Source of the DNA: Sabellastarte sp. h YS-2021 | Lineage: Eukaryota > Annelida > Polychaeta > Sabellida > Sabellidae | Direction of reading: 5' to 3' | Length of the DNA stretch: 64,000 bases | Assembly (NCBI GenBank): GCA_964017235.1 | Contig: OZ024936.1 | Span: 31,394,040 to 31,458,039 of the forward strand | Part shown: piece after piece, positions 46,701 to 59,837 of the stretch | Layout: each line of letters opens with the position of its first letter | Position numbering within the stretch: position 1 is the stretch's first letter | Position numbers and translations under genes: made by a program | Notes under the pieces: generated by a model | Database searches by the model: none | Told to the model about the DNA's origin: nothing | The model's input: only the letters and a program-made list of their open reading frames with translations

Positions 46701-48949
46701 GCTTAATTGAAGCATCACATAAATTAATTTTTATGACTAAACATATTGATGTTAAATGTTCTTAATGCACTGGCTAATGTATACACAAGGGCTAGGTGTA
46801 AAATATTTATAAAAATACTGTGTTAGAGTGCCACTATAATTATGATTAAAGATAAAAAAATAGTATCTTAGTCAAAAAGACAAAGTTTAGCTTGTGTAAT
46901 TTTAGTTTCAGAATTTTTGGAATTCTTTCTTCAGCAATAAAGGACCACATTTCTACTTTAACAAAATTATTTGCAATAGCTGTTTACTTTATTTCAAATG
47001 TAAAATTCGAGAAATTTTCTACTTACAAAGAACAATGTCTATAATGAATTTTTTATTGCAGTGAAAACAACAATTCCATTACTAGCTCCATTGTAAGCGT
47101 AGATATTCATTTAAAATTTAACTCATGAGTTTTGTCGTTCCTAAAGCAAAGAATGTATGAAAAAAGGGGTTTATCAACGAAAAATACGAAAAAAAGGAAA
47201 TATGTTAATCCAGCGACCAATAGGTCATTGTTATAAGAATACCACTAAGTTAGATCTATTCAGAAAGGGAGAGAACAACCGATAAAACCACCCAGAAATG
47301 ACAGGTTGTTATCAAAAAAAGGAAGCTGGAATATCCCATAAGCTCTCTGCAGACAAGCTGTATTAATTAAGGAGGACCCACGAGTAAGTGACTGTTATTC
47401 ACCCTCCTTTCGGGTCTGGGCACTTTGTATGCTTCGTCCATATAGCTTATGCTTCAAACATTGAAATTTCTTTTTTTTTTTGTAAAAGTATATTTTTGGG
47501 AAACTAAATTTTATAATTTTTTGCTTTACAGATATTCATCCTGATCATTGTGTGTTGTGGAAACTGTAACTGAAATTATAAGTACATTTCTTGACACTTA
47601 ATGTGTTTACCATTTGTCACCAGGCCAAAATGAATTTGCCGAATAGGACCGGAAGATAGGATATCTGTCTCCTAAACCACTTTTCCATAGCATTTAACAG
47701 TTCTTTATGCTAGTCAAAGTATTAAATGGCAATTGATAAAATAAGTAAAAAGTCATGCTTTTCAATTAATTAAACTTTACTTATGAAGTTTATCTGTTTG
47801 AGAAAAATGATGCTTTTGCTCTTGTATTTATATTTTTAACACTCATGTTTTAACCTTTCAGTAATAATCAATATATTTAGATACATTTACATTCATATAC
47901 ATACAGTTTGCTAGAAAGAATTTAACATAAGTCAAACTGAATAGACTCTGTTTACTAACCTACAGGCGTTAATATTCCTTTTCTTACAAAAAAAAATTAC
48001 AAAAAAATCACAAAATATTTTTCTTACTTACTTCATGTTAAACTTGGCGTGTATTACTTGGTACAATTACAAAATACCAAACATATCCAGCTATATAATT
48101 GGAACGATATAATAAAATTTTAATACATCTAAACACTGATTTTAAATGCTCAATTACTTACATGTCTAAAATATTAAATCATTAAACTGACCTGTGTTTT
48201 GCCTGAAATATCACAGAACTCTAAAGTTTTTCATCAAAGAAATGTTTAAATTAATTCCATGTAACTTCATCCACGTTGGATCATTTAAGTCGGTTTGCAT
48301 TTTAAACATCCCAAGGTTATTGCTTCTCTCTTATATAAAGGTGTTTAAAAAATCTCCCAGAGACTACTGTAACTACAAAATAGTTGTTGCATCACACACA
48401 AATGTTTCTAATCACTTTGTAAAGTCAATCATATTTTTTCGCTGTTGTTGTTTAAGTTTTCAAACACTCATATCACATTCATTGTTATTGCTTAATATAA
48501 GAAATATAATCCTTTTGCAAATCCGTAGACTGCTCTAAGTTTCAGACCATTGAAGAAAAAATAATTAGCTTCCAAACTGATGTTTGTTTTTCTATCTTTT
48601 TAACTGACTCTAACAAACGCACATACAGAGGTCCCTTCGACCTCCTGGCAACAAATGTTCCCTACAACAGCTGAGAGCCACATTACACACAACCCAAGAC
48701 ACTTTGTGTATGCATGTGTTCTTCCGCGAAAGAATATAGCGCCACTATCACTACTCACTTTTAACTGCTGGTTAAAGGTTCCCAATGGGAAGGTGTCTCA
48801 GTGAAGAGAAAGCTATTTACAAGTAATGTAATTACATGTCTATATGTCTGTTTTCCCATGTTGTTGAGTTGTATAAGTTTTGTATTGAATAAGAGAGATA
48901 ACACATTTACCGATTCATGAACTTGGTTTTTTTTTTTTGGCGTTTGTAC
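43724..48949. other. Long unassigned AT-rich stretch
   Basis: There is a (CA)n microsatellite at about 44284-44328 and poly-T near 47468-47482. Open frames are 60-114 codons long without domains. Sequence at 47290-47400 ends in a strong splice-donor-like GTAAGTGACTG at 47382, and 48610-48770 on the minus strand is less AT-rich than its surroundings. Either could be a non-coding exon, but I cannot support a gene call. Confidence 0.45.
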
Positions 48950-49092
48950 TTATTACCTCCATTGAGGAAGTTGTGTTTTTGGTAGGTTTGTCTGTTTGTC
49001 TGTCTGTGGCTGGGTTTTATGTGGGTAGGCCCGAAACACTGGCAGATGTGATTACATTTTGGAATAGATCCAGGTTTATAATCTGGACAAAA
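48950..49092. mobile_element. Degraded copy of a widespread animal repeat (CCTCC...GAGGAAGTTGTG type)
   Basis: TTATTACCTCCATTGAGGAA, then GTTGTGTTTTTGGTAGG, GTTTGTCTGTTTGTCTGTCTG and GGAATAGATCCAGG. From memory this matches the order of a repeat found in many animal genomes (CCTCCGCCAAGGAGGTTATG, then a GTTTGTTTGTCTGT stretch, then GATCCGGATC). It lacks a coding region and its class is not clear to me. Confidence 0.55.
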
Positions 49093-50371
49093 AAGCCTAG
49101 TATCATAACACAGTTGTATCATTTAAAATGTAGCAGTGGTGCTGTAACATAAAGGTTGTAAAACAGGAGTTAGGTATTTTGGCAAAAAAAAACTTCTTGA
49201 ATATTTCAAAATTCTAGTGAAAGTTTTTAAAACATTGAGATTGGCTGCGAAAACACATACATCTTACTGGGTTTACTGACTTTGGACAATGCATCTGAAC
49301 AGCTATATTGAAAAAGTATTGTTATAGTGTTATCTGCATTCGAAGAAGTGAGACCAGACCTTGTATTTAGAAAAAAACATATGTATAGTCCAAAATTGTG
49401 AAATGAATCTCTTCAAACCCTTAATTCTGTCTTCTTCCAAGAGGGGATAAAAATAGGTTTTTAATAAATAAGTAGCCGTTTGTTTGAATGTTGCACTTTG
49501 GTTCAAAGAAGCACTCGTAACTTGGAAAGAGAATCCACTCCCACAAATCATTTGAAGTAAAGAGCATCAGTTTAAAACCCTGTACAAATATCATCTGCTT
49601 GTATAGTTTTTGTGGGAACAAAGAGAAGACTTCAGATAAGTATTTGAGGAGGGAGAAAGAACAAGGGGTAAATGGCTGATGACTGAGGTAGATAGATTAG
49701 ATAAGATATGTTTTAGTAATGAGGATAGACCAAGTACTTATGTCTGGTTTACTATCAGGCAAAAGGTGTTCTGAAATTGTTCTGATTTTTAGAGGAAAGA
49801 ATGTCGTAAAGTAAGTTTAAAGTGTATGCTATGTGCAATATTTAGAACTCTTTTTGTGAACTTTAGACCAAAACTGTCTGGCTTTACCACTGAATCTATA
49901 TTTTAATTACATAAGAAACGTCTTCTCTTCATTTTAATAAAAAAATCATTATGTATTAGACGAGCTTAATTTTGACCAAACATATTTTAACCAAACATAT
50001 ACAAATAACCAACTGGTGAAGAGTAATAAAGCCTTAAGATACACAAATTAATTTCAGGTTATTATGTATATTAGTTAATTAATGGTACTCAAAAGGATAA
50101 CAGGGTTAAACACTAGAATCATTGCCATATCAATGATTTTAGGGATTCCATAGTAAAGTTGGTAACACACCACTCTTACCTGTGATACCTTGAAGTTCAG
50201 TTCTCAAACCCCATATTATTTTGGGGAGTTGACAGTGGCCCTGTGGATGCCAGTTCACAGAGAATAATCCATACCTTAAATGCCTGATGTGGATTTATTA
50301 CAAAAGTAAAATGATTCGATAACTCTGCATTTGACTTACATTTGTTGTAGTTTATATCTGTGGCTTAATGC
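49093..50371. other. Unassigned non-genic DNA
   Basis: It contains a possible tRNA-like piece at about 50155-50215 (AAAGTTGGTAACACACCACTC, then CAGTTCTCAAACCCC). Otherwise there is nothing recognisable. Confidence 0.4.
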
Positions 50372-50545
50372 ATGTATTTGGGACACTGTACAAATCATAT
50401 TTTTGAAGGACAGTTTCAGTGGTGAGAGAATAAAATATACAATTGTTTGTCTAGATTCTGCACTATAAACCACCAATGCCCCAGATCCATTGCCAAGACT
50501 CATGTAAGACTTCCCTCCAAATGTTTACTTGGGCGGCTGATAAGA
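50372..50545 (-). mobile_element. SINE A, old degraded copy
   Basis: GACACTGTACAAATCATATTT, GGACAGTTTCAGTGGTGAGAG, TCTAGATTCTGCACTATAAACC and ACCAATGCC follow the order of the reverse-oriented SINE A body. The head is not readable. Confidence 0.5.
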
Positions 50546-51049
50546 CTGGTCCTGTTGCAATGAGGTGTAACTGGCAAAACAGTTGATTTTTCCTAAGGGA
50601 AAGGAACAGTCTTAGTTCTAAAGAGAAAAAGGCTTATAACTGAAATAATAAGTCTCACAACCTGACTGTTAGGATTCTTAATGGTAAGTCATAGAATAAA
50701 CTCCTGATAACTCTTGCATATTAAACGGCTGGCTATTGTGATTAATCTTCATATGGGAAGAAGTTACTATTACTGGGTTCCATGTTTACAGAAATTAGGC
50801 AAGATTAGCTGTAACACCCTTAAGATAAAGGCAAGTAGCAAAAAATTGTCGCTGGCATCTTACCACCAAAAGATTAATCTTGTCAACACCGCACCGGACA
50901 CAAATGCTCATTTGGAAAGATTTTTAAACATGTTTAAAATGGAATGGCTGGCTATGATCATAGTAATTGTGCTACAGACCTCCACAGGTAAAAAATATAA
51001 GTTGTATGCACAAATACACATCACGACAGGGAAACAGGTAGAAGCAACT

Positions 51050-51195
51050 GTCAAAGTTGGGTTTATGTCCCAGTCAAAATCCAGCGTCATATTTCTACAG
51101 GCCCTCAGCATTGTCACTTGTAAGAGTCTAACCTATTCTGAGGTGACAGCCTGTGATTAGATGACAAACATGCTAACCCACTAAGGCCTACCATG
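51050..51195 (-). mobile_element. SINE B, full length, diverged
   Basis: TCAAAGTTGGGTTTATGTCC at the left (tail), CCCTCAGCATTGTCACTTGT in the middle and TTAGATGACAAACATGCTAACC at the right (head). A 148-codon frame at 50714-51160 reads through it and is not a gene. Confidence 0.8.
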
Positions 51196-52176
51196 ACCCC
51201 TAAAAGCAACTGTAAGCTTCCCAACTTAAGGAAGAGACAACAATAAATCATGATATCACATGTATAAGCATGTTACCCAATTATCCATTGCAATCCCTTT
51301 ATTTTCAAATATCAGTAAGTAAAATGTCACTGCAGAGAAAAGGAAAACTTCCCCATTGACCGAAAAAAGTGTACGTTGAATGAAAATTACAACATAATAA
51401 AAGTTCATATATGTGTAATTAAGTATGTTTTACTTTCATTAGCCATTATTTTGCTTAACTTATAAGTAAAAAAAATCCATATTTACCAAAAATAATGCAA
51501 AAATAGCCGTAAAACATATTTCATAGTCAAAGATATCAGTAAATATAAAAACTTCAATTTTCCAAACTTGCAATTTGACCATCCTTTCTGTACAGTTTTT
51601 TATCATTAAAAGCAGAAGCACTTTTCTACTGATATTTACATCATATTTGTGGTTTGGTACTGGTTACTGAATTTGTAGCTCTAATGTGGCATTGTGACGC
51701 AAAAAGGGAACACAAAAAGTAGCCCTTTCTCTATGTCAGGGCATTTAGGCCAATACATTGTGTAATGGCTAATAAATCAAAGCTACCAATTTTTGTTTAC
51801 AACCAGATGGTAAGTTTACATAAGTGAATACAGGAGGAAAAATAAACTAGATTTTATGGCCATAACTGCTTACGTTGATTTTATACATTGCAAGGTAGTT
51901 GTGTTTGTGCATCTGGTTACACTTATTTACACTATCTCGAATTACATATTAGATCTGCAGACACAACAACACACATAAACAACATGTGTACTTGTAAACA
52001 ACCGATATTTTTATTTATACACAATATAGCAGTTGTTCTAAACATTTGTTTACGTTACTGTTACATGCTTACACTGAAAAAAAACTGAGGAAGTACATAA
52101 CTGATATTGCAGACCAAAGTTGATATTTACAGCAAATGTCACAAAATATACATATCAAGCAGTTATAATATTGAAT
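51196..52176. other. Unassigned non-genic DNA
   Basis: No coding or RNA feature was recognised. Confidence 0.45.
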
Positions 52177-52409
52177 ATAATTTATTTACTTGAGGTTTTA
52201 TGCCGCTTTCAACATTGTACAGTTCATATCACGATGGGTAGTTTTGTGGCCAGAGGAAACCAGTAGATACAGTTGGTAAAGGTTCTGTACTATAAAAACT
52301 GCCGACCATTGGTAAGCCACTACAAACTTTTCGATATAAGGTCCAGGGTTTGAACCGCCAATCTTAGAGGTGGAAGGCGGGTCTGTTACCACTGGGCCAC
52401 TGTGGCCCC
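52177..52409 (-). mobile_element. SINE A, full length, moderately diverged
   Basis: The tail is at the left (TATTTACTTGAGGTTTTATGCC). The body has AGGTTCTGTACTATAAAAAC, and the head at the right reads CCACTGGGCCACTGTGGCCC. Possible flanking AATATT repeats are too weak to call a duplication. Confidence 0.85.
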
Positions 52410-53937
52410 CAATATTATTAGAGTTAACAGATGATTCTACTGTCCCATGGGTGATAATAACTCAACGTGCAGTTGGATTTTATTGCTGTAGCTAACACCT
52501 CCTAATGTGTAGAGCAGAAAAAGTAAAATTTAACAGGACATTTGTGATTAGGCCAAAACTTTCTCCTAATTCTCTTCTTCACCCTAAGTGAGTGCACTGA
52601 AGTAAGTAAGTTAAAATTATAGTGAAAGAACGCCAACTAATTAATATTTACAAATAAGCAAACAAATATACACAAGTACATAGTAATTGGCAAAAAGGCC
52701 AAATATCAAGACTATAATAAACAACTAGCATACACAAACCAAAATATAAACAACAAACTGACATAAGCAGCCAATAAAATAAAAAGATACAAATCATAAA
52801 TATCACAATAGAATTCTAACCACCGAGTGCATTGAATAAAAGATCCCATTGGAAAACAAAACAAACCTGCAAAAAGTATCCAGGAATATTTGTCAATATG
52901 TAATCACAGCATACTGCATGAATTATTTTAAAGTAATAAAAGCCATTTTTTCACAGTTTTTTTATAATTTGTCAAAATATTCAAATATATACATCTCCAA
53001 TACTCATCTGTTTGGGAGTCTATATTCATCTAGAATATATAGACCCACTTAAGAATACTAATTTGGCCATGTATGAACCTTTCAAATATTCACCCTTTAC
53101 AAGTGTCCATTAACCCGAAAAGATTATCCGCAGGAACACTCTTAAAATATAGTCCTGACTCAATTTATCAGAGATTAAATTTCCACAAGTACATATTTAA
53201 TGTCGTATATTCATCGGCAGACCATTGGGGTTTTCACTCTTTTGTGGTACAAATGTTGAATAAATATTAGGATTTTAGTTCTAGTGCTTTACACCAAAAA
53301 ATAAATTGCAAATATTATATGTCTAAATAACTATACTTTCCTTGTCTGTAATATTGTTTACAGTATTTCTATAACTTGACATGTACCTATCTAACACAGA
53401 AAAAAAAATGACATAAGAAGATGAATTGCCATTAAAAGTTCAATCATTTTACCATTACAAAAATGCTGTTGTGATGCCAAGATGCCATTTGGAAAAATAA
53501 GATGTTGCCTATCATTTGCCAGATCAGTTTATCGGAGGACACCCCTGTAACGTAATTCCCTGATGAGGAAAAATATTGAATCCTCATCTATTCTGACTTA
53601 TATTAGAAAATCCCTCAGCATTTGACACCCCCAAAGTGTCTGCTATCTTGCTATTTAGCTGTGTTATCTATCTGAACATCCCAAAGAAACACTAAGTTCA
53701 CTGAAAAGCCCTGGTTTTCCTTCAAATAAGGACAATGGCAACTGGAAATAGTGTAGGTTTCCAAAAACAAGAGCCATGTCCACATTCACTAAAATTATTT
53801 TGTCTTAGAATGATTACTGTTCTTAAAATTTATAATGAAGCAGCCGTTTTATCAGAAAAGATGAAACAAGACAAAGTATTCCAAAAGAGATTCTGAATTC
53901 CTCAGAATTCAAAACATTATAAATGATAAAATTCACC
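52410..53937. other. Unassigned AT-rich DNA
   Basis: Only 65-67-codon frames occur. No domain, RNA gene or repeat was recognised. Confidence 0.45.
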
Positions 53938-53949
53938 AATGGTTGTGTT

Positions 53950-54168
53950 TATTTATTTGGGGTTTTACGTTGCTTTCAACACTGTACAGGTCATATGACG
54001 ACGGGTAGTTGGAAGGGCAGTGGAAACCAGTACATACAGTTGGTCAAGGTTCTGTACTGTAAACTGGCGAGCAACTACCAGCTTTCCCACTTGAGGTAGG
54101 GCCGGGAACCGAACCCTTACCTCAGAGGTGGGAGACGAGAGTGTTACCATTCTGCCACTGTGGCCCCT
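53950..54168 (-). mobile_element. SINE A, full length, with target-site duplication
   Basis: The tail is at the left (TATTTATTTGGGGTTTTACG) and the head at the right (CTGCCACTGTGGCCCC). The duplication AATGGTTGTGTT lies at 53938-53949 and 54169-54180. It has a short internal deletion around GACCAACGGCAAG and carries the ACATACAGTTGGTCAAGG variant, unlike the copies at 41942 and 43126. Confidence 0.93.
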
Positions 54169-54437
54169 AATGGTTGTGTTGAAAGCAAATAATATTAAAA
54201 TTTATGTTGTGGTTTTAAGGTATTATTAGACGACACCTATATCCCACTGCTCTGTGCTGGCCTCATGAGTTACATGCAAACTTAAAATATATTTAATTTG
54301 TCTGGGCTCATTTCAGGTTTCATGTTTTAGTAGTATCCATAAGGTTTAATAAGTCGGTATTTGCATTTGGGCAGGGCGAGTTCAACATAACATGGGGAGT
54401 ACTTTTACGATATAATGGCTCTTTCAAAATGTTTGAA

Positions 54438-54594
54438 AGGTGCTCGGTGACCTAGTGGTGAGCAAGATTGGTATCTAATCATAGGCTGTCACCTCTGTGG
54501 GTTCGAGTCCCACAAGTGGCAATGCTAATGTCCTGTCCCAATAATATGACCCTTGCTGTTGAACGGGACATAAAACCCCAACTTTGACTTTGAC
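54438..54594 (+). mobile_element. SINE B, full length, with target-site duplication
   Basis: The head (GGTGCTCGGTGACCTAGTGG) is followed by a good B box (GGGTTCGAGTCCC) and the tail (GAACGGGACATAAAACCCC, AACTTTGACTTTGAC). The flanks AAAATGTTTGAA (54426-54437) and AAGATGTTTGAA (54595-54606) differ by one base. Confidence 0.9.
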
Positions 54595-54606
54595 AAGATG
54601 TTTGAA

Positions 54607-57276
54607 TTAGTAGCTACATACTGTCAGAAGCTGTATCCAAATATACAGACAGGAGGGTGAAGCAGTGTATATCTTTATTGTGTGGCTCATTTAAAAAAGT
54701 GCACTACCATAAGAGGTCAGTTTACTGAACAATAAGGATAGGGTTGTGAAACAAAATTCAAATGCATTAGGATACGACCACACAGAACAATGTAGACAGA
54801 CCTGAACGGGCTGTGTTGATATACACTTCATGCAAAATATTAGCAAATGTGATGCTTTCATCAAATGTTGAATCCTAAGAAATTAAAAAAGTCTAAAAAA
54901 CATCACTGCAAAGTATACAAGTATTGAAGCCAAGTTCCGCTTGACCTCGAGTTCAAGGTGATCTAAGAATTAAACAATCAGGCTCAATTTATTCTCTGTT
55001 AAGGCAAATGAGACCACAGTCACTGCAAACCAAGAGGCAATCTTGAACCCAAGTTGCAATACCAATTGGAATGCAGTCAAATTCAAGGTCGAATCCAAGT
55101 GTCATGTGAAGTCAGAATGTGAAATTTTAAAGTTTTGTTCAAATATAAAACAGTGCGCCAATATCATGGCACAAATATAAGAACACACAATCCAAAAAGC
55201 TTTGGGAAACTTTGTTATTAGTCTGTTGAAAAAGTGCTGCACATGAAGTCTCCCGAATGTTAAAATCTGAGAAAAGGGGAGACATTCTCATTTCACAAAT
55301 GAGTAGCTTGAAAAAAAAATTACAGAAACCGGGCATTCTTTGGTAAATATTCTGGTTTGAGTTTTGCCACAGTGGTTAAAATAATAGAGTCTGTGACGTA
55401 AACTTCTAGAGAATACTATAAATATATTAGAAATGAGCATAAAGCACAGATACTCAATGTAAATCTTTCTAGAGGCACATTTTGTACTGGCCTACATCAA
55501 GCAACCTCATTTACTGATAAAAATAAAAAAATAAAGCTCAGTCAACGTAAGTGGACATTAATAATACTAAATATTTGTGATTGGTATTTGCCGTAATAAG
55601 ACAAAAGGTTGTACCTTTGAAATGTTTGTGACAAGTATTTCAATATTGTTTGTAATTTTTTCCCACATATTGAAAGAGAAAAACGCCCAAAAATGGTGGG
55701 CATATCTGTTTGCAAACATCTCTGTTAAACTCAAGTCCCGAGTCTCATGCGGCCAAACAACAAGCAAACCTCTGCTGGAATCTGTATTGGGGGATATCAA
55801 AGTTTAATCGAGCCTGCTAATGACATGAGTGTCCACTTTTCCCAGGCCAATCCAGTGTCACAAACATGTTGTAGGTTATTCCAGAGAAGTTAACTTAGCT
55901 TGAAGGGATAAATAATAATTGTTACATGTATAAATTTTAATCATTGTTTAAATAGCAAATATGCCAGATATCATTAATAAACTATCTGTGAATTTTTAAG
56001 CTAAAACTACTCAGCACTGGGTAAATACACCAAAAGCTTTTGCAGACAGTCTGTGAGCTTAGGTTCATATTTTTATTGGTCATTATGGAAGTAAATAACT
56101 AGGATCCCAGGCTGTGGAATTCCATTAAAGTGTTGACCACAGAGAAACCTCTTTCTGGTCTAAATAGTGACCAAAAGAGCAAGGACTACTTTATAATTCC
56201 CTGCTCACCCCATTTACCGATGATAGGACCTTCTTTGCTCTAAAACCACTTGACATAGTGATGGGCAGGGTGGCTGTGATAGCTGCCAGCAAGTACAAAT
56301 GCATTAGTGGGCATTTCACATTTGATGACCAAATTACAAAGTGGAATTCGGACAGGCCATTTAATTGAGCAATTTGGGGTCAACAGATTCAACATCATAC
56401 TTCTTCAATCATAACTAAGTCTGGTACTGACACATATTCTTCACTAGAGGAGGAAATGGTAGTTTTGTTGCATACCTCAGTTTAATTTAGAACCAATATA
56501 TTGTTTAAGTGTAGTCTTATTAAATAAAAATGTAAAACTCTTAGAAATCATGAAAGTATTGACCAGGCACGGATCAAAGTTGTACAGCTAAGGGCAGATA
56601 AGAAGCTTCAAACGAAAGACTATTGTACTGAAAATGAAGTGATTAAATACTCAACTCGTTAACCACTCAGTGGAAGTATTCATGCCAACTGAAGTGTGAA
56701 ACAGTATATTGTTTATTTGTACGATGTAGTTAATAAAATGGCAAAACTAAAAATAAACTTTGGTCAACTAAAAATACTCTAACAGGTCACATGTTAAAGT
56801 TTGGTTGTTACATCTATTTTAAAGGGTAAGGTCACATCAAAATTGGCTTCTCTATTTTTCCTTCATTTGAGCTGAAATTCAAACCCAGGACCACTGTGGA
56901 AAGATTGATTACACGCAAAACTGGTAAACCCCTTGGTGGCAGTGCTACTACACAATTCTGTCTATTTTAGGGGCATTTTTTGTTTTTTTTTCTACACAGT
57001 GTAATTAACAATGGCAAAACTGGTGAAAATGGCGAAATGTCCAATACCTTGCGCATTCTAAAATGCTTAAATTTCCACCTCTGACTCCCTCACCCCTGAG
57101 CATGGGCAGATGAATCTCTTCCTACGGTAACTGAAGGTGTAGTCCAGAGTGTATATAAGTTGTGACATCTGTCGGTGTATACGGTGACCTTAGGTGAGTG
57201 GAAGTAAATGGACTTTTGTCACTGTATCACAACTTTGAATAGGAACCACAGACGGTATTTAACAGACTGTGGTGTT
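54607..57276. other. Unassigned non-genic DNA
   Basis: Open frames of 65-77 codons on both strands at 55139-55807 have no motif. A piece at about 56870-56950 could be a decayed tRNA-like SINE head on the minus strand (AATTCAAACCCAGGACC), but it is too weak to list separately. Confidence 0.45.
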
Positions 57277-57290
57277 TTGACTAATGTCTA

Positions 57291-57440
57291 GAGGTCCTCG
57301 GTGGCCTAGTGGTTAGCAAGTTTGGCATCTAATCATAGGCTGTCACCTCTGTGGGTTCGAGTCCCACAAGTGGCAATGCTGAGGACCTGTCCCAATATGA
57401 CCCTGGCTGTTGAACGGGACGTTAAACCCCAACTTTGACT
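57291..57440 (+). mobile_element. SINE B, full length, with perfect target-site duplication
   Basis: The head (GAGGTCCTCGGTGGCCTAGT), B box (GGGTTCGAGTCCC) and tail (GAACGGGACGTTAAACCCC, AACTTTGACT) are intact. A perfect 14-bp duplication TTGACTAATGTCTA lies at 57277-57290 and 57441-57454. It is the best example here to define the family. Confidence 0.95.
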
Positions 57441-57454
57441 TTGACTAATGTCTA

Positions 57455-58377
57455 TAAATGTGGATGACACCACCTGTAGTGTGATGGATACACCAAATCT
57501 CAGAAGGTATGAGGCATCCTTCACAGGCATTAGAAGTGGCAGCTGCGAGTGTACGGAAGAGTACGGTGTACTGAAAATGTCACAAAAGCTGTATTTTCCA
57601 AAATATCTATCCTGAAATTGGATCATTATTGGTGATGGCTAATACTGATGACCGATTGGCAAATGCACTGTAGATATATCTGGTAACACCCACTCAAATA
57701 TGTCTTGGCCAAAAAAAAATTCCAACAGGTCTTGCTTAGGGAAGATTATGGCATATATTTTTCGGGGAAAATGACATGTGTAAAATACAGAGAATTCTGA
57801 TGAATATTCACTCACACCTATCGAATAACAAAGGGTAAAATCAAACAACACATTCATTTATTTGTTCATAAAAATAAACCACAAAACCTATACATATTCA
57901 AGTGTCTTGGAGTGAGGATAATGGCAAATCCCACTGAGAAACAAATTACAACTGCTTTGAGAATTACACCTACATATTTGTCGGGAGGTAGTTGTGCAAT
58001 GTTGTCACAACAGGATGGGATCTTTCCTTTGTGTGAGTTGTAGCATGCTGAGTAGAAAAAAACCTAAGCCACAACATAATTAGCCAGCACTGATACAATT
58101 GTAGTTGATATGCTACGATCACTTGGGTCATCTACATCATAACCATGGGTTTTGTAATCGCAACCGTTTGTTTATCCATTTGTTGGTGTGCATAATTAAA
58201 ATAAATTACATCAGATCATGCTCATATTTTCATACAACGTGGGGTCTACCCATTGCTCGGACCCTCTGGATCAGATAAAAAAAATCTAGAATTATTTTTA
58301 GGTAATATCCACATGAATAACTCAAAAACTATTCATTTGATCGGAATTATATTGTCACAAAAAATATGGAGTGCCTC
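57455..58377. other. Unassigned non-genic DNA
   Basis: Minus-strand frames at 57333-57626 (partly over the SINE) and 57639-57857 show no motif. Confidence 0.45.
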
Positions 58378-58533
58378 AAAATCCAGATCACTAATCCTGA
58401 TCCCTATAAAAATCCTGATCCAGATCAATACACCTGGCCCAGATCAATAATCCTAATCCACATAAAAAATCCTGGTCCAAATCAATAATTCTAATTCAGA
58501 TCAATAATCTTGATCGAGATCAAACATCCTGAT
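58378..58533. repeat. Degenerate minisatellite with CCAGATCAATAATCCTGAT units
   Basis: About eight imperfect units share (T)CC(T/A)GATC and AGATCAATAAT: CCAGATCACTAATCCTGATC, CCTGATCCAGATCAATACAC, CCCAGATCAATAATCCTAATC, CTGGTCCAAATCAATAATTC, CAGATCAATAATCTTGATCG. Spacing is irregular at about 16-20 bp, with A-rich gaps. Confidence 0.75.
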
Positions 58534-59694
58534 TTTTTCTTTAGCACTACCCACAGGCTAGTGTTTGTGCATTTTTAGGCACTAGTTGTTTCAAACTGTT
58601 CTGAGGCCAGTACAACAAATTGCAATAATAACAAATACCCAGTAGTTAAGATGGGACTAATATTATGCATTCACTCTGTTCACTGATGACAAAACCATAC
58701 AAGGAGATACAAGACGATTTTTATTATGAAAATTTCTTTTTTATCAGATTTGTAGGTATAAATAGCATACACCATATATCCCAACTTGAAATAAACAGAA
58801 CTTCTCTTTTTGTGGTCTGATACTAAAACCCTATATTTTGCCATGTTTTGCAGCTTGAAGAAGGATTGCAAGAGTGTTTTGGATGGATTTAAGTGCATAC
58901 AGACTTTTAGAGGGGCTAGTCTGACTTAAATTCAGACACTGAGGTAGTCAGGGTTGAACATGGTGATTTAACATGTAAATGTAGAAAATACAGAAATTTT
59001 TATTTAGTTTTGATGTAAACATTACATATGATGTACTAACATAATGGTATGTTGCATTAAGTATGAATAAATAGTTCTCATGGTGAATATTAGCCACATG
59101 GATCCCACCCATACTTTCCTTTTTCAAATATTCATGTTTTGTTAAATTTTTTTATCCTCTGCCAAATTTATTATTTAATATATAGACCAATATATACGCC
59201 AACAGCTGCTCTCTTAATATAACCCATTCCATAAAGGACTAGAAATATGACAAAATGTAAAAAATTCATTAAAAACTGTTACCATTCTAGTTGCTGTCAC
59301 TGACATTCATTGCAACAACAGTATATTTTAAACCCACTTTTCAACAAAACCCTTAAAACCAGTCTTGAGACTAGCCTTTATGCACTAGGTTTTCCAACTA
59401 AAGACAAGAGGGTGAAAATATTGTTTCCTACAACTTCACATAAGCTTCCAGTGTCTTTTGTGATAAACGTTTATTCTCTACTTACTTTGGGATGATGTGC
59501 TGCTTATTCCGGGAAGTAAGTTATTTATGAAACATTAATATTATCACATATGAAGACCTTTAAAATGGCCTTTGACATTCATCCACATATGAATATACTT
59601 GGTCCAAGATACATATCTTTGTTTACACAGGTTATAGATTTATACGTATCCCAAGTAAAGTCCAGTTCCTATCAGAAGCCTCACTGGATGGGTG
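58534..59694. other. Unassigned AT-rich DNA
   Basis: Only 61-72-codon frames are present. Nothing was recognised. Confidence 0.45.
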
Positions 59695-59765
59695 TAACCA
59701 AATTTAGCAGTTAATCACTTGGCCCACCCTTCTCTAGCTCTTGGTTCGAATCCATTGGAAGGCAG
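59695..59765 (+). mobile_element. Possible tRNA-like sequence or SINE head
   Basis: A perfect-looking Pol III B box GGTTCGAATCC occurs at about 59743-59753, with an upstream TAGCAGTTAATCACTTGG that could be a degenerate A box. No cloverleaf closes convincingly, so it is more likely a SINE head than a functional tRNA gene. Confidence 0.25.
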
Positions 59766-59837
59766 CATGTCAGAAATTCTCCTGATATAACCTAAGTATT
59801 TAGATTTTTAAATAATATATGTGAATATCTGTATATA

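Noticed and set aside
48600-48785. Minus-strand 61-codon frame as an exon
   Set aside because: No homology, and splice signals at its ends are weak.
50714-51160. A 148-codon plus-strand frame as a gene
   Set aside because: Its 3' part reads through a reverse-oriented SINE B and the rest shows no domain.
5205-57440. Functional tRNA genes at the SINE heads
   Set aside because: A- and B-box motifs are present, but each continues into a SINE body and tail. None forms a convincing free tRNA with a proper acceptor stem and terminator.
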